From the NCBI RefSeq assembly GCF_900109465.1, contig NZ_FOAZ01000002.1, positions 372,001 through 436,000 on the forward strand: a stretch of 64,000 nucleotides of DNA, read 5' to 3'. The DNA comes from Streptacidiphilus jiangxiensis. Its GTDB lineage: Bacteria; Actinomycetota; Actinomycetes; Streptomycetales; Streptomycetaceae. The first letter of the stretch is position 1, and each line of letters starts with the position of its first letter. Shown in pieces: positions 44,038 through 53,239 of the stretch. The notes beneath the pieces are model-generated. The model was not told where the DNA came from. It did not search any database and saw nothing but the letters and a program-made list of their open reading frames with translations. The position numbers and the translations under genes were made by a program.

Positions 44038-46005
44038 TTGGCCGACGTTGTGTTCCGCTTCGAACCGCTTCAACCCGGTGACCCGGAGCAGGTCGGGAGC
44101 TACCGCTTGCGGGCCCGTATCGGCGTCGGCGGCATGGGGCGGGTCTTCCTCGCGTTCACTCCGGGGGGACAGCCGATCGCGGTCAAGGTCGTCAAGCCGG
44201 AGCTGACCCAGGACCCGAGGTTCGCCGACCGCTTCGCGCGCGAGGTGCGGATCGCGCAACGGGTCACCGGCAGCAACGTCGCCCAACTGCTCGACGCGGA
44301 CCCGCAGGCCCCTGAACCGTGGCTGGCCAGTGTCTACGTGGCCGGGCCGTCGCTCCAGGAACTGGTGGTCTCCACCGGGCCGCTGACGCCGGACCACGTG
44401 CTGCTCATCGCGGCGGGCATAGGCCGCGCACTGGGGTCCATCCATCACGCCGAGGCGGTCCACCGCGATCTGAAGCCCGCCAACATCATGCTCGACGAAG
44501 CGGGGCCGAAGGTCATCGACTTCGGGATCGTCCGGTCGCTCGCCGCCTCGATGGCGGAACACACCACCGCGACACGCATCGGGACGCCGCCCTACATGTC
44601 GCCGGAGCAGGCCATGGGACGGCGGGTGACCCCCGCCTCCGACGTCTTCTCGCTCGGTTCCACGCTCTACTTCCTGGCCACCGGCCGTCTGGTCTTCGAC
44701 GCGGACAACGCCCTGGGCATGGCCTACCGGGTCGTCCACGACGAACCCGTGCTGGACGGTCTTGACGCCAGGCTGGCGCGGTTGATCGGCACCTGTCTGG
44801 CCAAGGAACCGGGTGACCGGCCGACGCCCGCCCACGTGGTCGACCAGTGCACGCGCGCGCTCGGAACGATCGGTCCGGGCGCCTACCTCCAGATCGGTCA
44901 GGCCACCGACGCCATCCGCGGGCGGACCAGTGCACTGCGCGCCATCACCGCCGATGCCGTCGACACGACGGAGCTGCCCGCACCGGCCCGGCGCCCGGTG
45001 AGGACCAAGGTCGAGCCCGTCGAGCCCGTCAAGCCCGTCGTGCCCGTCGTGGCGCCTGGCCCCCGCCCCGGCGGCCCGGACCTCGGCGTCGGCGTCGGCG
45101 TCGGCGGCGCGGACCTCGGTGTGGTGGGCGGGCGACCCGTCCAGGGCAATGCCGGCGGTGACCGCCGAAACGCGCGGGCCGTTCCCGGCGTGATCGGCGC
45201 GCTGGCGGGCGCGGCGTGCGTGCTCGGACTCGTCGTCTGGCTTCCGGGCCATCTGCAGGGCAGCCTCAGCGCGGGGCAGACGACGGGCTCGACCACCCCG
45301 TCGCCGTCCATGACGATCAGCGCCACCCCGACCGACCCGAACCCGGACCCCTCCTACTCGCCGTCCCCGTCCGACTCCCCGTCCCCGTCCGACTCGCCGT
45401 CCCCGTCGGACTCGCCGTCCAGCTCCCCGGCCTTCTCCGCGAGCGACATGAACTCCGCGGACACGGACCCGGCTCCGTTCACCTCGGACGCCCTGCTTCC
45501 GCAGAGCTTCATCGACAGCAAGGGCGTCCACTACGCGCTCAGGGCGGCCGGGGTGCACGACTGCGTCGAGAGCGACATGAGCAGCAACGTGCAGGGGATC
45601 CTGCGCCGACACGGCTGCACCCAGGAGCTGACCGGCTCCTACACCGTGGACAGCAGCACGGTGACCAGCACCAGCGACGTCCTTGTCTCGGTGCAGATCT
45701 TCGCCTTCCCCGACGCGTCGACGGCCGAACAGATCTACACGGACCTGCCCGACACACAGTCGTGGGACTTCGGCATCTGGTGCCCGGAGTCCGGCAACGG
45801 CGCGAACCCCTGCTCCGGGAGCCCCAACTACGCGAGCGCGGCGAAGTCGGAGTGGGTCAACCACTTCTACCGGTACGTCATCGCGTCCACGGCGCTCTAC
45901 ACGGACCTGAGCTCGAGCACCGCCAACAAGGACTGGACCGACTCCGCCGCCAAGCAGGCCTTCGACTCGACCGGACCGGCCTACTACATCTCCACGCATT
46001 CATAG
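44038..46005 (+). CDS. Transmembrane Ser/Thr protein kinase with secreted domain
   Basis: 655 aa. Kinase domain ~20-280 (IGVGGMGRVFLAF, IAVKVVKPE, HRDLKPANIMLD, DFGIVRS, GTPPYMSPEQ). A linker with PVEPVKPVVPVV repeats, one TM helix (~GVIGALAGAACVLGLVVWL), a Ser/Pro wall-spanning repeat (SPSPSDSPSPSDSPS from 18-bp DNA repeats near 45360-45418) and an extracytoplasmic domain with three or four cysteines (DCVESDM, HGCTQEL, WCPESG, NPCSGSP). TTG start at 44038 with GGGGGACT upstream. It presumably senses the envelope; ligand unknown. Confidence 0.88.
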   Translation: MADVVFRFEPLQPGDPEQVGSYRLRARIGVGGMGRVFLAFTPGGQPIAVKVVKPELTQDPRFADRFAREVRIAQRVTGSNVAQLLDADPQAPEPWLASVYVAGPSLQELVVSTGPLTPDHVLLIAAGIGRALGSIHHAEAVHRDLKPANIMLDEAGPKVIDFGIVRSLAASMAEHTTATRIGTPPYMSPEQAMGRRVTPASDVFSLGSTLYFLATGRLVFDADNALGMAYRVVHDEPVLDGLDARLARLIGTCLAKEPGDRPTPAHVVDQCTRALGTIGPGAYLQIGQATDAIRGRTSALRAITADAVDTTELPAPARRPVRTKVEPVEPVKPVVPVVAPGPRPGGPDLGVGVGVGGADLGVVGGRPVQGNAGGDRRNARAVPGVIGALAGAACVLGLVVWLPGHLQGSLSAGQTTGSTTPSPSMTISATPTDPNPDPSYSPSPSDSPSPSDSPSPSDSPSSSPAFSASDMNSADTDPAPFTSDALLPQSFIDSKGVHYALRAAGVHDCVESDMSSNVQGILRRHGCTQELTGSYTVDSSTVTSTSDVLVSVQIFAFPDASTAEQIYTDLPDTQSWDFGIWCPESGNGANPCSGSPNYASAAKSEWVNHFYRYVIASTALYTDLSSSTANKDWTDSAAKQAFDSTGPAYYISTHS

Positions 46006-46443
46006 ACGAGTTGTCCCGACCACGTCTGCGCGAGCATGACCCGCGCCCAGGAGGGCGCGATCTCATCAGCAAGAAACCAGACCCGGGCGGTGTTCCTGAC
46101 CTACCAGGCCCGCGGCTACCTCCAGCGCGGAGAGGTCGAACAAGCCGTCGCCGCGACGAAGGCCTCAATGGATTTGGCGCAGCAAATCGGGGCCGACCGG
46201 TGTGTGACCCAGGTTCGAGAGCTGGCCCGGCACTGCGCCGCCCTCGGGACGTCGACGGCGTGACTGCCATCCTGGAGCGTCTGCAAGCAACCTAAGCAGT
46301 ACATGCCCGATGCGGCTCTCGCCTGACGATTCTCCCGACCGCCCCGCCGTACGGACCGTCAACGGACCAGGCCAGACTTGCGGTCGCGGGTTCCACCCGC
46401 AGTCTTTGAGTGCTGATCGGCTCGTCACTGGACTTGGGTCGAC
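46006..46443. other. Gap containing a gene fragment
   Basis: 438 bp without an intact gene, after the kinase. It holds the TPR-like fragment listed separately (46073-46263) and otherwise nothing recognisable. Confidence 0.45.
46073..46263 (+). pseudogene. Remnant of a TPR-type regulator C-terminus
   Basis: In-frame stretch RAVFLTYQARGYLQRGEVEQA followed by AVAATKASMDLAQQIGADRC and a normal stop. This looks like the C-terminal helical repeats of streptomycete XRE/TPR regulators, but there is no upstream domain or suitable start, so it is probably a leftover fragment. Confidence 0.45.
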
Positions 46444-46866
46444 TCAGGAGCGGACCGTGCGCCAGCCCAATACGAAGCAGACCAACGCGCCGGCGCACAG
46501 CAGGCTGGGGATCACCAGCTCTGCCCTGCGGAGGTTGGCGGACGCGATCGCGTCGGAAGGGTCGGACGGGTTGTAGACCACGCTGATCACATCGCCAACC
46601 TCTCCGGCGATGCCGGTCCAGGTGTCCGCTGGAGCATGCGGAGCGCGGCTGAAGTGGATCAGGTAGCTGGACTGGCGCCCGTAGTGCTGGGCATGGACGA
46701 TGGTCGCGGTGGTACGCACGCCTTGTCTATCGAGGGTCCAGTAGAAGTGGTGCTCCCACTGTGCCACCCAGGCCAGCAGACCGAGCCCCACTGCTGCCAA
46801 GAAGACCGCAATGGTCCACCGTTGCGCCCGGCTTCGCGTCACCTGGTCGGCCGTCCCTCTTCGCAC
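46444..46866 (-). CDS. DUF3592-like membrane protein
   Basis: 140 aa with a TM helix near each end (WTIAVFLAAVGLGLLAWVA; LVIPSLLCAGALVCFVLGW) around an extracytoplasmic beta-rich segment (YWTLDRQGVRTTATIVHAQH, GDVISVVYNPSDPSDAI). The GDV-VYxPxDP pattern is typical of DUF3592 domains. Start ATG at 46866. Function unknown. Confidence 0.7.
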   Translation of the reverse strand: MRRGTADQVTRSRAQRWTIAVFLAAVGLGLLAWVAQWEHHFYWTLDRQGVRTTATIVHAQHYGRQSSYLIHFSRAPHAPADTWTGIAGEVGDVISVVYNPSDPSDAIASANLRRAELVIPSLLCAGALVCFVLGWRTVRS

Positions 46867-47088
46867 GCGATGATCTTCGCACAGCGGGGATCGTCGGGCA
46901 CCGCATTCTGCCTCTGTACCTGGCCGGCCACGACCGCCGCCCTGACACGAGCGACTGGGTCACCTCCTTCGTCCGCGCCGAGCCCCCCGACGACGACCAG
47001 GGCGAGGCCACCATCAAGAGCGCCAACGAAACCGGGGCCCCCGACCACCGCATCACCCACCCCGACCGCATCCCTCATCTGCCCCTCA

Positions 47089-47385
47089 ATGCTCACCAGC
47101 GAACTCGCCCGCCTCAACCTGCAAGCCTGGGCCCACACCCTCGGCTACCGGGGCCACTGCCTCACCAAGAGCCACACCTACTCCACCACTTACGGCGAAC
47201 TACGCGCCGAACGCGCCAGGCATCAAGGTGCCCTCTACAGCCTCGACACCGGCGACGAGACGGTCACGGACTCGGCCTGGGCCCACGTGGGGTCCGGCCA
47301 TTTGGAGGGCGAGGCCTTGGTCGCCGCTGGCATCCGGTCGGAGCAGGAAGAGGCAAGGGGTTGGGTGGGACTGCTCGATGAGTGA
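47089..47385 (+). pseudogene. C-terminal fragment of a RepSA-like replication initiator
   Basis: SELARLNLQAWAHTLGYRGH, then CLTKSHTYSTTYGELRAERA, is the conserved end of replication initiators of pSAM2-type integrative plasmids. The frame runs to a normal stop, but the catalytic N-terminal part is missing; the DNA before 47089 does not continue the protein convincingly. It is likely a relic of an integrated actinomycete element (AICE). It overlaps the next small gene by 8 bp. Confidence 0.6.
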
Positions 47386-47551
47386 TCAGCAGTCGCAGGG
47401 GGCTGGCGTGCGGGGGCAAGCACCCACGGAGGCTGAGCGCTGGGCCCAGTTCTGGGCGATCCTGGGCCGGGCAGCGGCAGAGAGGTATCTCCGGGAAGTC
47501 GGGAACGGGGACGTGGAAATCGGTGAGAGTGACGCACCCGATGCGGCCTAG
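47378..47551 (+). CDS. Small protein (57 aa) downstream of the Rep fragment
   Basis: MSDQQSQGAGVRGQAPTEAE, then a helical RWAQFWAILGRAAAERYLREV. The ATG overlaps the Rep stop codon, a usual arrangement for small AICE genes next to rep. Possibly a transfer or regulatory accessory; unknown. Confidence 0.45.
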   Translation: MSDQQSQGAGVRGQAPTEAERWAQFWAILGRAAAERYLREVGNGDVEIGESDAPDAA

Positions 47552-47898
47552 AGCGTGTCTCTTTGACCGGTTGGCGAGAGGAAGCGAGTGCGAGTCCAGC
47601 TGTGGTTTCGGAAGGGCAAGGGGAGCGTCGCTCGTTCGTGCCTCGGCCTGCGCTGCGCCCTGCAATGATCATTCGGCGGCTTGAGTGGCAGCCGCCTCGT
47701 GACCCAGCAGTGGAGGAACCTTGTCGAGCGCTGAGAAGCAGACCTCCCGCAGGCCGTCTTGTAGTAGCAAGAAGCCTCCGGGTCGATCGGGTCGCGTCAG
47801 TGTCCGGGCCCCGGAGGCCAAACTCTTGTGATCCAGCCCTTGGACGTGCCCGGTTGCGGGAGGATTCCGTAGTTGCTGCCATCAGATCGGGGCCTTTG
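47552..47898. other. Intergenic region with hairpin (347 bp)
   Basis: No convincing gene. An imperfect-looped hairpin with a 9-bp perfect stem GCCTCCGGG / CCCGGAGGC spans 47774-47818. An integrase gene, expected after rep in an intact AICE, is absent. Confidence 0.45.
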
Positions 47899-48444
47899 AT
47901 GAATCTGACCAGCCAGATACTTCCCCTCGCCGGCGTCGTAATCGGTGCCGCCACCTCGTTCCTGGTGACGGCCCTCACCGAGCGAACGAGATGGAAGCGC
48001 CAACTGTCCGTCCGGTGGGACGAACGGCGCCTCGGCGCCTACGCCGACTACGCCCACATCGTCAAAGAACTCGCCCAGCGCTACCAGCGCATCGCCGTGG
48101 CTCGCGGCCTCACCACGGACGGTTCACCCTTGGAGCCCACTGGAGAGGTCCTCGAAGATCTCGCAGCAACGGAAATCCGTCGGTCGGCCCTGTCCGAAAC
48201 CGTAGTCCTACTCGGAGACACTAGAACGATCACTGCGTCAAGGAAGATGAACCAGTGCCTCTGGCACCTCGAAGGACTCGCCCGTGGCAACCCCACAGCA
48301 ACGCACCAGATCTGGGGACCCGCGTATGACGCGTACCGGGACGCACGACAGAATTTCATCAAGCAGGCACGGTTGGACCTCGGCGTGATCGGTTCAGCCA
48401 CTGATCAGGCCACCTGGTTCCCAGACTGGCACTCCGCGAACTGA
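47899..48444 (+). CDS. Membrane-anchored uncharacterised protein
   Basis: 181 aa with one N-terminal helix (ILPLAGVVIGAATSFLVTAL) and a charged, helical cytoplasmic domain (KRQLSVRWDERRLGAYADYAHI, then WHLEGLARGNPTATHQIWG). Looks like the many single-TM proteins seen in actinomycete genomic islands. Start ATG at 47899 without an obvious ribosome binding site. No domain recognised. Confidence 0.6.
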   Translation: MNLTSQILPLAGVVIGAATSFLVTALTERTRWKRQLSVRWDERRLGAYADYAHIVKELAQRYQRIAVARGLTTDGSPLEPTGEVLEDLAATEIRRSALSETVVLLGDTRTITASRKMNQCLWHLEGLARGNPTATHQIWGPAYDAYRDARQNFIKQARLDLGVIGSATDQATWFPDWHSAN

Positions 48445-48515
48445 CCGTTGATCGCCGCCCTCGAGCACAGGCAGAATCGGAAGGACGCCGGAGGTACGGG
48501 TGCGGTCCGGCGTTC

Positions 48516-48631
48516 ATGGGGACGCCCATGAAGGCGCACTTCACGAAGCTCCTGAGCGCCTGGAAGGGCGAGTTGACCGTCAATGTGGACCGGACCGTCG
48601 ATCAGATGAAGGATGAGGCGTCCGGTGATCC
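48516..48631 (+). pseudogene. Small gene fragment cut by an insertion sequence
   Basis: MGTPMKAHFTKLLSAWKGEL and about 18 further residues, protein-like, stopping abruptly at the IS left end (48632). The reading frame beyond belongs to IS sequence. Probably a truncated reading frame; function unknown. Confidence 0.35.
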
Positions 48632-49569
48632 TGTGGGGCTCGAAAAGTCATCGCTGCAGCTCAAGCCGCGTACTGATACTGGCTGATGACTCCGCCGAGG
48701 ATGCGGGTGCGCAGGAGCCTGCGCGGCACGCCCAGCGGCCGGACCAGCGGCCGTTCCGGGGCTTCGGGTGGCCGTTGGTCTCGTAACCGCGCGGGTGCCG
48801 AGGTTGACGGTGAAGTCGCGGGCCTGCTGGGTCGCCCACTGCGCCGTGGGATGGGCGGTGACACCGGTGATGTAGAGCTTGCGGGTGCCATGTTCCAGGA
48901 ACGCCAGCGCGTACAGCCGGTACCGGTGACCGTGTCGATGTGGAAGAAGTCCGCCGCGAGAATCCCCTCGGCCTGGGCGGTGAGGAACTCCCGCCAGCTC
49001 GGGCCGACCCGCCGCGGGGCCGGGTCGATGCCGGCCGCGTGCAGGATCTGCCAGACCGTGGACGGCGCGATCGAATGCCCCAACCTGGCGAGCTCGCCCT
49101 GGATCCGCCGGTGACCCCACCGCGGGTTCTCCTGCGCCAGACGCAGCACCAGCTTCTGGAGCGCCGCCGCCGTCGGAGGGCGGCCGGTGCGCCCACGTCG
49201 GTGGGAGAAGTCCCACCGCTTCGCGATCAGCCTGCGGTGCCAGGCCAGCAGCGTCCCCGGGGTGACCGGGAAGACACGGCTCCAGTCGCAGCGCGGTATC
49301 AGCGAAGACAGCGCGGCCAACCAGAACCGATCCGCAGGTTCATAACGGACCGGACCATCGAGCTGACGGCGCAACACCGCGTTCTCGTGCCGCAGCACCA
49401 GCAGTTCGGCGTCCTTGGCCGTGTCGCGGCGCAGCAGAGCTGCGGGCACAGACAGCAGCGCCCGGGTGGCCCGGTAGAGGATCGAAATGATCACCAGCGC
49501 AGCATCCCAGGCATCGTCGAGGGCGTTGCCCCCAGCCCCACCTGCGGCGATGACTTTACCAGCCCCACA
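48632..49569 (-). mobile_element. Defective IS (IS481/IS3-like) with matching terminal repeats
   Basis: 28-bp terminal inverted repeats: 48632-48659 begins TGTGGGGCTCGAAAAGTC, and the reverse complement of 49542-49569 begins TGTGGGGCTGGTAAAGTC; three mismatches in all. The element is only 938 bp because the transposase inside is internally deleted. No target duplication is recognisable at the flanks. Confidence 0.75.
48661..49494 (-). pseudogene. Transposase pseudogene (integrase-core type)
   Basis: The N-terminal half is good (DAELLVLRHENAVLRRQL, WHRRLIAKRW, LRLAQENPRWGHRRIQGELA, first Asp in AADFFHIDTV). After DTVTG the frame shifts: the expected RYRLYALAFLEHGTRKLY continues in another frame. 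The central catalytic part is then missing, but the natural end GGVISQYQYAA is present. So there is one frameshift and one internal deletion; inactive. Confidence 0.8.
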
Positions 49570-49779
49570 CGGCCTGCCGCGCCGGACGGTCGGCGTCCGC
49601 CGGCTGCTGCTGCAGGACTACGAGAGGGCCGCACACATCAAGAGTCGGGCTCGACACCGAAGCATCCCGATCATCTCCTGGCCTCGCGCTCGCTGGACCA
49701 GCCCTTCACCGCGCTAAGCGCCCCACTTGACGAGGGAGACGTCCTCGGGCCGAGGCGAGGGCCAGTTGGTTCGGCTCGA

Positions 49780-50322
49780 TCAGAAGCAGATCGAGGACAG
49801 GTGCGCCGAGGCGTAGGTCCCGGGGGGGGCGTCCTCGGCGTCCAGCCGAACGACGCGGACCAGGCCGTCAGCCCAACTGATCGCGAGGGTAATCGGGTTG
49901 CCCTCGCTGTCGGGACCGGCCGCCACGGCGACCGAGATTGCCAGAACCGGGCAGGCGCGCTCTTCCAGCGGCTCCGGGAGCGGGTCCTCCCCGGGGCTCC
50001 ACAGGCGGACCGTTCCGTCCGCACCCCCGCTGAAGACCAGCGGCGCCAGCCCCGGGAGCTGCGCGACAGCCAGCGACGAGACCGGGCCGAAGTGCGAGCG
50101 GACCCGCTCCGTGCGACCGGTACCGGCATCGTGCCAGGTGACCTGACCGACGGCGTTCCCCGTCCCGCACATTGCACCGGCGCGGAGCAGCGCGACGACC
50201 TCACCCTCCGCCCCGGCAGGGGACGGGACTTCGAAGTTGGGCGTCCCCCACACGTCCAGCCAGGCAAGCGCCGGCTGTGCAGCGTCGGGCACCTCCGCCC
50301 ACCAGCGCTCCAGCAGACTCAC
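49780..50322 (-). CDS. WD40-like protein, possibly 5' truncated by a frameshift
   Basis: 180 aa with beta-propeller-like repeats (GNAVGQVTWHDAGTGRTERVR, LVFSGGADGTVRLWSP, LVRVVRLDAED). The GTG at 50322 has no ribosome binding site. Upstream, protein-like text continues in frame (GNPSPGLAQLAVALGEAPSS) to a stop, and another frame reads DLLLFVDPRGLWAGLADSSG between about 50410 and 50512, so the original gene may have been longer and is now frameshifted. It follows a SUKH-4 gene; function unknown. Confidence 0.55.
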   Translation of the reverse strand: MSLLERWWAEVPDAAQPALAWLDVWGTPNFEVPSPAGAEGEVVALLRAGAMCGTGNAVGQVTWHDAGTGRTERVRSHFGPVSSLAVAQLPGLAPLVFSGGADGTVRLWSPGEDPLPEPLEERACPVLAISVAVAAGPDSEGNPITLAISWADGLVRVVRLDAEDAPPGTYASAHLSSICF

Positions 50323-50543
50323 CGACGGCGGAGTCGGGGACGAGGGCGCTTCGCCGAGCGCTACGGCGAGTTGGGCCAGACCCGGGCTGGGGTTTCCTGC
50401 GAAGCCGGGACGCTGCGAGCAACGCTACCGTCGCCTTCGGGGAACGTGGCGCCGCCGGAGGAGTCCGCAAGGCCGGCCCACAGGCCGCGTGGATCCACGA
50501 ACAGGAGCAGGTCAGCGGCCTGCAGCGGCCGCCTCCACGGGCC

Positions 50544-51128
50544 TTACCGCGGCTTCCGGGGGTAAATACCGCCGCCGAAGGAGTCCAGGAAATCCGTCCA
50601 GAAACCGTCCGGGTCGGCGAAGGGCGCCGGGTCGACCGCGCTGATCTCCGCCTCGATCTCCGCCGCAGCCCGCGCGTACAGCGGCAGGGCCTCCGCATAC
50701 GGAAGATCGGGGTCGGGCGCCTTCGACTCGATCAGCAGCAGCAGCTTCGACAACGACGACACGTCCGAGTGGATCCGCTCGTACCCCTCGTCGGAGTTCT
50801 CCGAGGTCGCAAAGACCACGCCGTCGCTGCGCCGCACGTACACCAGGACGTACTGGAGTCCCCCCAGGGATCCGAGTTCTCCGAAGGGCGTGTCGATCAC
50901 CATCGGCAGGCTGCCCCGCTCCGACACAAGCCGGTCAGGCGTCGACGTCGGCGCGAGCGAGGAACCCAGGTGAAACACGCCGCTGCACCAGGGAACGCCC
51001 ACCTCGCTGAGGAAGGCGACCGCGTCCGGTGCGGCGATCACCTCGGCGGCCGCCGACCAGTCGGTCCGCACCACCTGCTCGGGCGGAAGCACGGAGGTGA
51101 GGTCGTCCGACGTCAAGGGGAAGAGCAC
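50544..51128 (-). CDS. SUKH-4-family immunity-type protein
   Basis: 194 aa. FLSEVGVPWCSGVFHLG at the start, a middle with GLQYVLVYVRRSDGVVFATSE, and the C-terminal DPAPFADPDGFWTDFLDSFG are hallmarks of SUKH-4 proteins, which often neutralise polymorphic toxins. The GTG at 51128 has AGGAGA upstream. A stray C-terminal fragment of another protein lies just upstream, and a WD40-like gene follows. No intact toxin is visible in the window. Confidence 0.75.
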   Translation of the reverse strand: MLFPLTSDDLTSVLPPEQVVRTDWSAAAEVIAAPDAVAFLSEVGVPWCSGVFHLGSSLAPTSTPDRLVSERGSLPMVIDTPFGELGSLGGLQYVLVYVRRSDGVVFATSENSDEGYERIHSDVSSLSKLLLLIESKAPDPDLPYAEALPLYARAAAEIEAEISAVDPAPFADPDGFWTDFLDSFGGGIYPRKPR

Positions 51129-51158
51129 GGGTTCTCCTGTTGTGCCGCAAGCTTGCTG

Positions 51159-51206
51159 GTTCCGGTGGGCATCACAGTGCCGGTGGGCATCACGGTGCCG
51201 GTGGGG
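51159..51206. repeat. 18-bp tandem repeat
   Basis: Two and two-thirds copies of G-T-(T/G)-CCGGTGGGCATCAC-(A/G), immediately upstream of the SUKH gene; it overlaps the 3' end of the stray fragment at 51190-51360. Confidence 0.85.
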
Positions 51207-51360
51207 CGGTGTCGAAGTCCCGGGACCCGGCAGTCCCACCGTACTGGGGCGGCGACGCCCCGTGGTCCGCCCGGAGTTGGCTGATGTAGCGTCCGAACGG
51301 CTCGTTGCGTACGACCGGGTCCTTGATGCTGCTGTCGTACTGCACGCCGTGGGGCCGGAG
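51190..51360 (-). pseudogene. C-terminal fragment of an unknown protein
   Basis: Protein-like open frame reading RPHGVQYDSSIKDPVVRNEP then FGRYISQLRADHGASPPQYG, with a proper stop but no start and no domain; upstream it runs into the kinase gene. Its place next to a SUKH-4 gene fits a toxin or effector remnant, but this is only inference. Confidence 0.4.
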
Positions 51361-51400
51361 GCCACCGGGCGCCGTTCGGGAGCTGCCCGTGGGCGTTCCG

Positions 51401-53239
51401 TCAGGACATCGTCGCTGAGCCCGGCTGCGTTGCCGGGATCCGCAGGGTGAACACCGAGCCGGTGCCCGGCTCGGAGGTCACCGAGACCGTGCCACCGTGG
51501 GCCGCGGTGAGCTGGCGGACGATGGACAGGCCGAGGCCGCTGCCACCGGTGCGTCTGCTGCGTGACTTCTCGGCCCGCCAGAACCGGTCGAAGACGTGCG
51601 GAAGGTCGCGAGGGTCGATGCCGCTGCCCGTGTCGGCCACCTCGAACACAACATGATCGCCGTCGACGTCGGCGGAGAGCGTGATCGTGCCGCCGGCCGG
51701 GGTGTGGCGGATCGCGTTGGAGACGAGGTTCCCCAGCGCCTGCCGCATGCGGACCGGGTCGGCGTCCAGCCACGGGCACCCGTCCGATGTGGTCACCAGG
51801 CGCACGCCGGCGGTGTCGGCGGCAATGCGGTGCGCTGAGGCGACCTGGGCGAGCAGTTCGTCGGCGCGGACAGGCTCGCAGTGCAGTTGCAGGGTGCCCG
51901 CGTCGGCGGCTGCGAGGTCCTGGAGGTCGTCGATGACGCGTTGAAGGACGAGGGCCTCTTCGTGCAGCGAGGCCAGCAGCTCGGGGTCGGGGTCGACGAG
52001 GCCGTCGCGGGTCACTTCCAGCCAACCGCGGATGTTGGTCAGCGGCGTGCGCAGTTCGTGGGCGATGTCGCTGACCATCTGCTTGCGCTGCGCCTCCAGG
52101 CGTTCGCGGCCCTCGGACAGCGCGTTGAACGCCTCGGCCAGGATGCCGGTCTCGTCACGCGTGGTGACAGGCACCCGGGCATGCCGGTCGGGCGGCTGCT
52201 GTGCGGCGTGAGTGAGGGCCCGCAGGGGCCGTACGAGCCGAGTCGCGACCACTGCCGTGACGGCCACGGTGAGCGCGAAGACGAGCGCCGTGACTGCGGC
52301 GACCTTGGTCTTGTTCGCGGACGACATGTCGAAACTCGTCGACGTGCTGCTGCCGTTGCCGAGGAACAGCTCCGCCGCGGGGGCGACGAACGGCGCGAGC
52401 TGCTCGCGGCGCGCCTCGTTCACGCAGTCGATCGCCGCGTGTCTCTCCGCCGTGGCCGGCCCTGGCGGGGTGAACTGCCCGGGCACCTGGATCGGCTGGA
52501 CGGACGTAGGGACGAAACCCAGCGAGAAGAGCAGCAGTGACGGTGCCAGGTGCCGGCGGGCGAGGCAGGACCGGGCCAGCGTCTCCAGCCCGTCCAGCGC
52601 CTTCCTTTCCGTGGCCGTCGGAGTGCCGAGCGCCGTGCCGGGGCATTCGTCCGCCGCCACGAAGGGGTCGGGTGGTGTGCCGCCCGGCTGGACCAGGAAG
52701 GGTCGGCCACTCGGGGCCAGGACGACGCTGGTGTGGATGTTGTCGGCCTGGAAGCACCGCTGCCGCGCCACCACGAGCGTGTGGAGGTGGGCCCGCTCCG
52801 CGGGGGAAAGCCGGTACGGTCCCACGGCGCGCGGGTCCACGGCGCTGAGCTGCGCCCCCGGCTCGGAGTAGGTGTCGGTGCGCAGGGGATCCACGGTGGC
52901 GACTGACTGGGCGGGCAGGGAGGTGCCGCGCCGCGCGGAGTCAACGACCAGCGCGCCGTCGGGGGTCGTCAGCGCGATCCGTCGGCGCAGGCGGACGGAG
53001 AGGTCGCGCACGGCGCCCGTGACCCCGGACCAGTTCGGATGGGTGGCCGCGTAGCCGCTCAGGTCCCGCAGGATCTCGGCGTCGTCGGCGAGCGCCTGTC
53101 CCTGTTCCGCTTGGAGGGCGTGGGTGGTGGTCTGCACGGCCAGCCATGCCGTCGCCGCCACCGACAGCATCGCGATCAACACGGAAGTGGCCACCAGCCG
53201 GACGAGGAGGCGCTTACGCAGGGGTATGCCGCCGCTCAC
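51401..53239 (-). CDS. Sensor histidine kinase
   Basis: 612 aa. TM1 (LLVRLVATSVLIAMLSVAATA), a ~280-residue extracytoplasmic sensor, TM2 (AAVTALVFALTVAVTAVVATR), HAMP, HisKA with MVSDIAHELRTPLTNI (phospho-His), HATPase with NLVSNAIRHTPAGG, DTGSGIDP and GGSGLGLSIV. The GTG start overlaps the response regulator stop (GTGA), so the pair is coupled. Its likely stimulus is cell-wall stress, judged from the neighbouring L,D-transpeptidase; inferred only. Confidence 0.92.
   Translation of the reverse strand: MSGGIPLRKRLLVRLVATSVLIAMLSVAATAWLAVQTTTHALQAEQGQALADDAEILRDLSGYAATHPNWSGVTGAVRDLSVRLRRRIALTTPDGALVVDSARRGTSLPAQSVATVDPLRTDTYSEPGAQLSAVDPRAVGPYRLSPAERAHLHTLVVARQRCFQADNIHTSVVLAPSGRPFLVQPGGTPPDPFVAADECPGTALGTPTATERKALDGLETLARSCLARRHLAPSLLLFSLGFVPTSVQPIQVPGQFTPPGPATAERHAAIDCVNEARREQLAPFVAPAAELFLGNGSSTSTSFDMSSANKTKVAAVTALVFALTVAVTAVVATRLVRPLRALTHAAQQPPDRHARVPVTTRDETGILAEAFNALSEGRERLEAQRKQMVSDIAHELRTPLTNIRGWLEVTRDGLVDPDPELLASLHEEALVLQRVIDDLQDLAAADAGTLQLHCEPVRADELLAQVASAHRIAADTAGVRLVTTSDGCPWLDADPVRMRQALGNLVSNAIRHTPAGGTITLSADVDGDHVVFEVADTGSGIDPRDLPHVFDRFWRAEKSRSRRTGGSGLGLSIVRQLTAAHGGTVSVTSEPGTGSVFTLRIPATQPGSATMS

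Noticed and set aside
51197-52025. Upstream extension of the SUKH frame to 493 residues
   Set aside because: Residues before 51128 are low-complexity Arg/Pro/His text from a repeat and from antisense/out-of-frame kinase DNA; the GTG at 51128 has the ribosome binding site.
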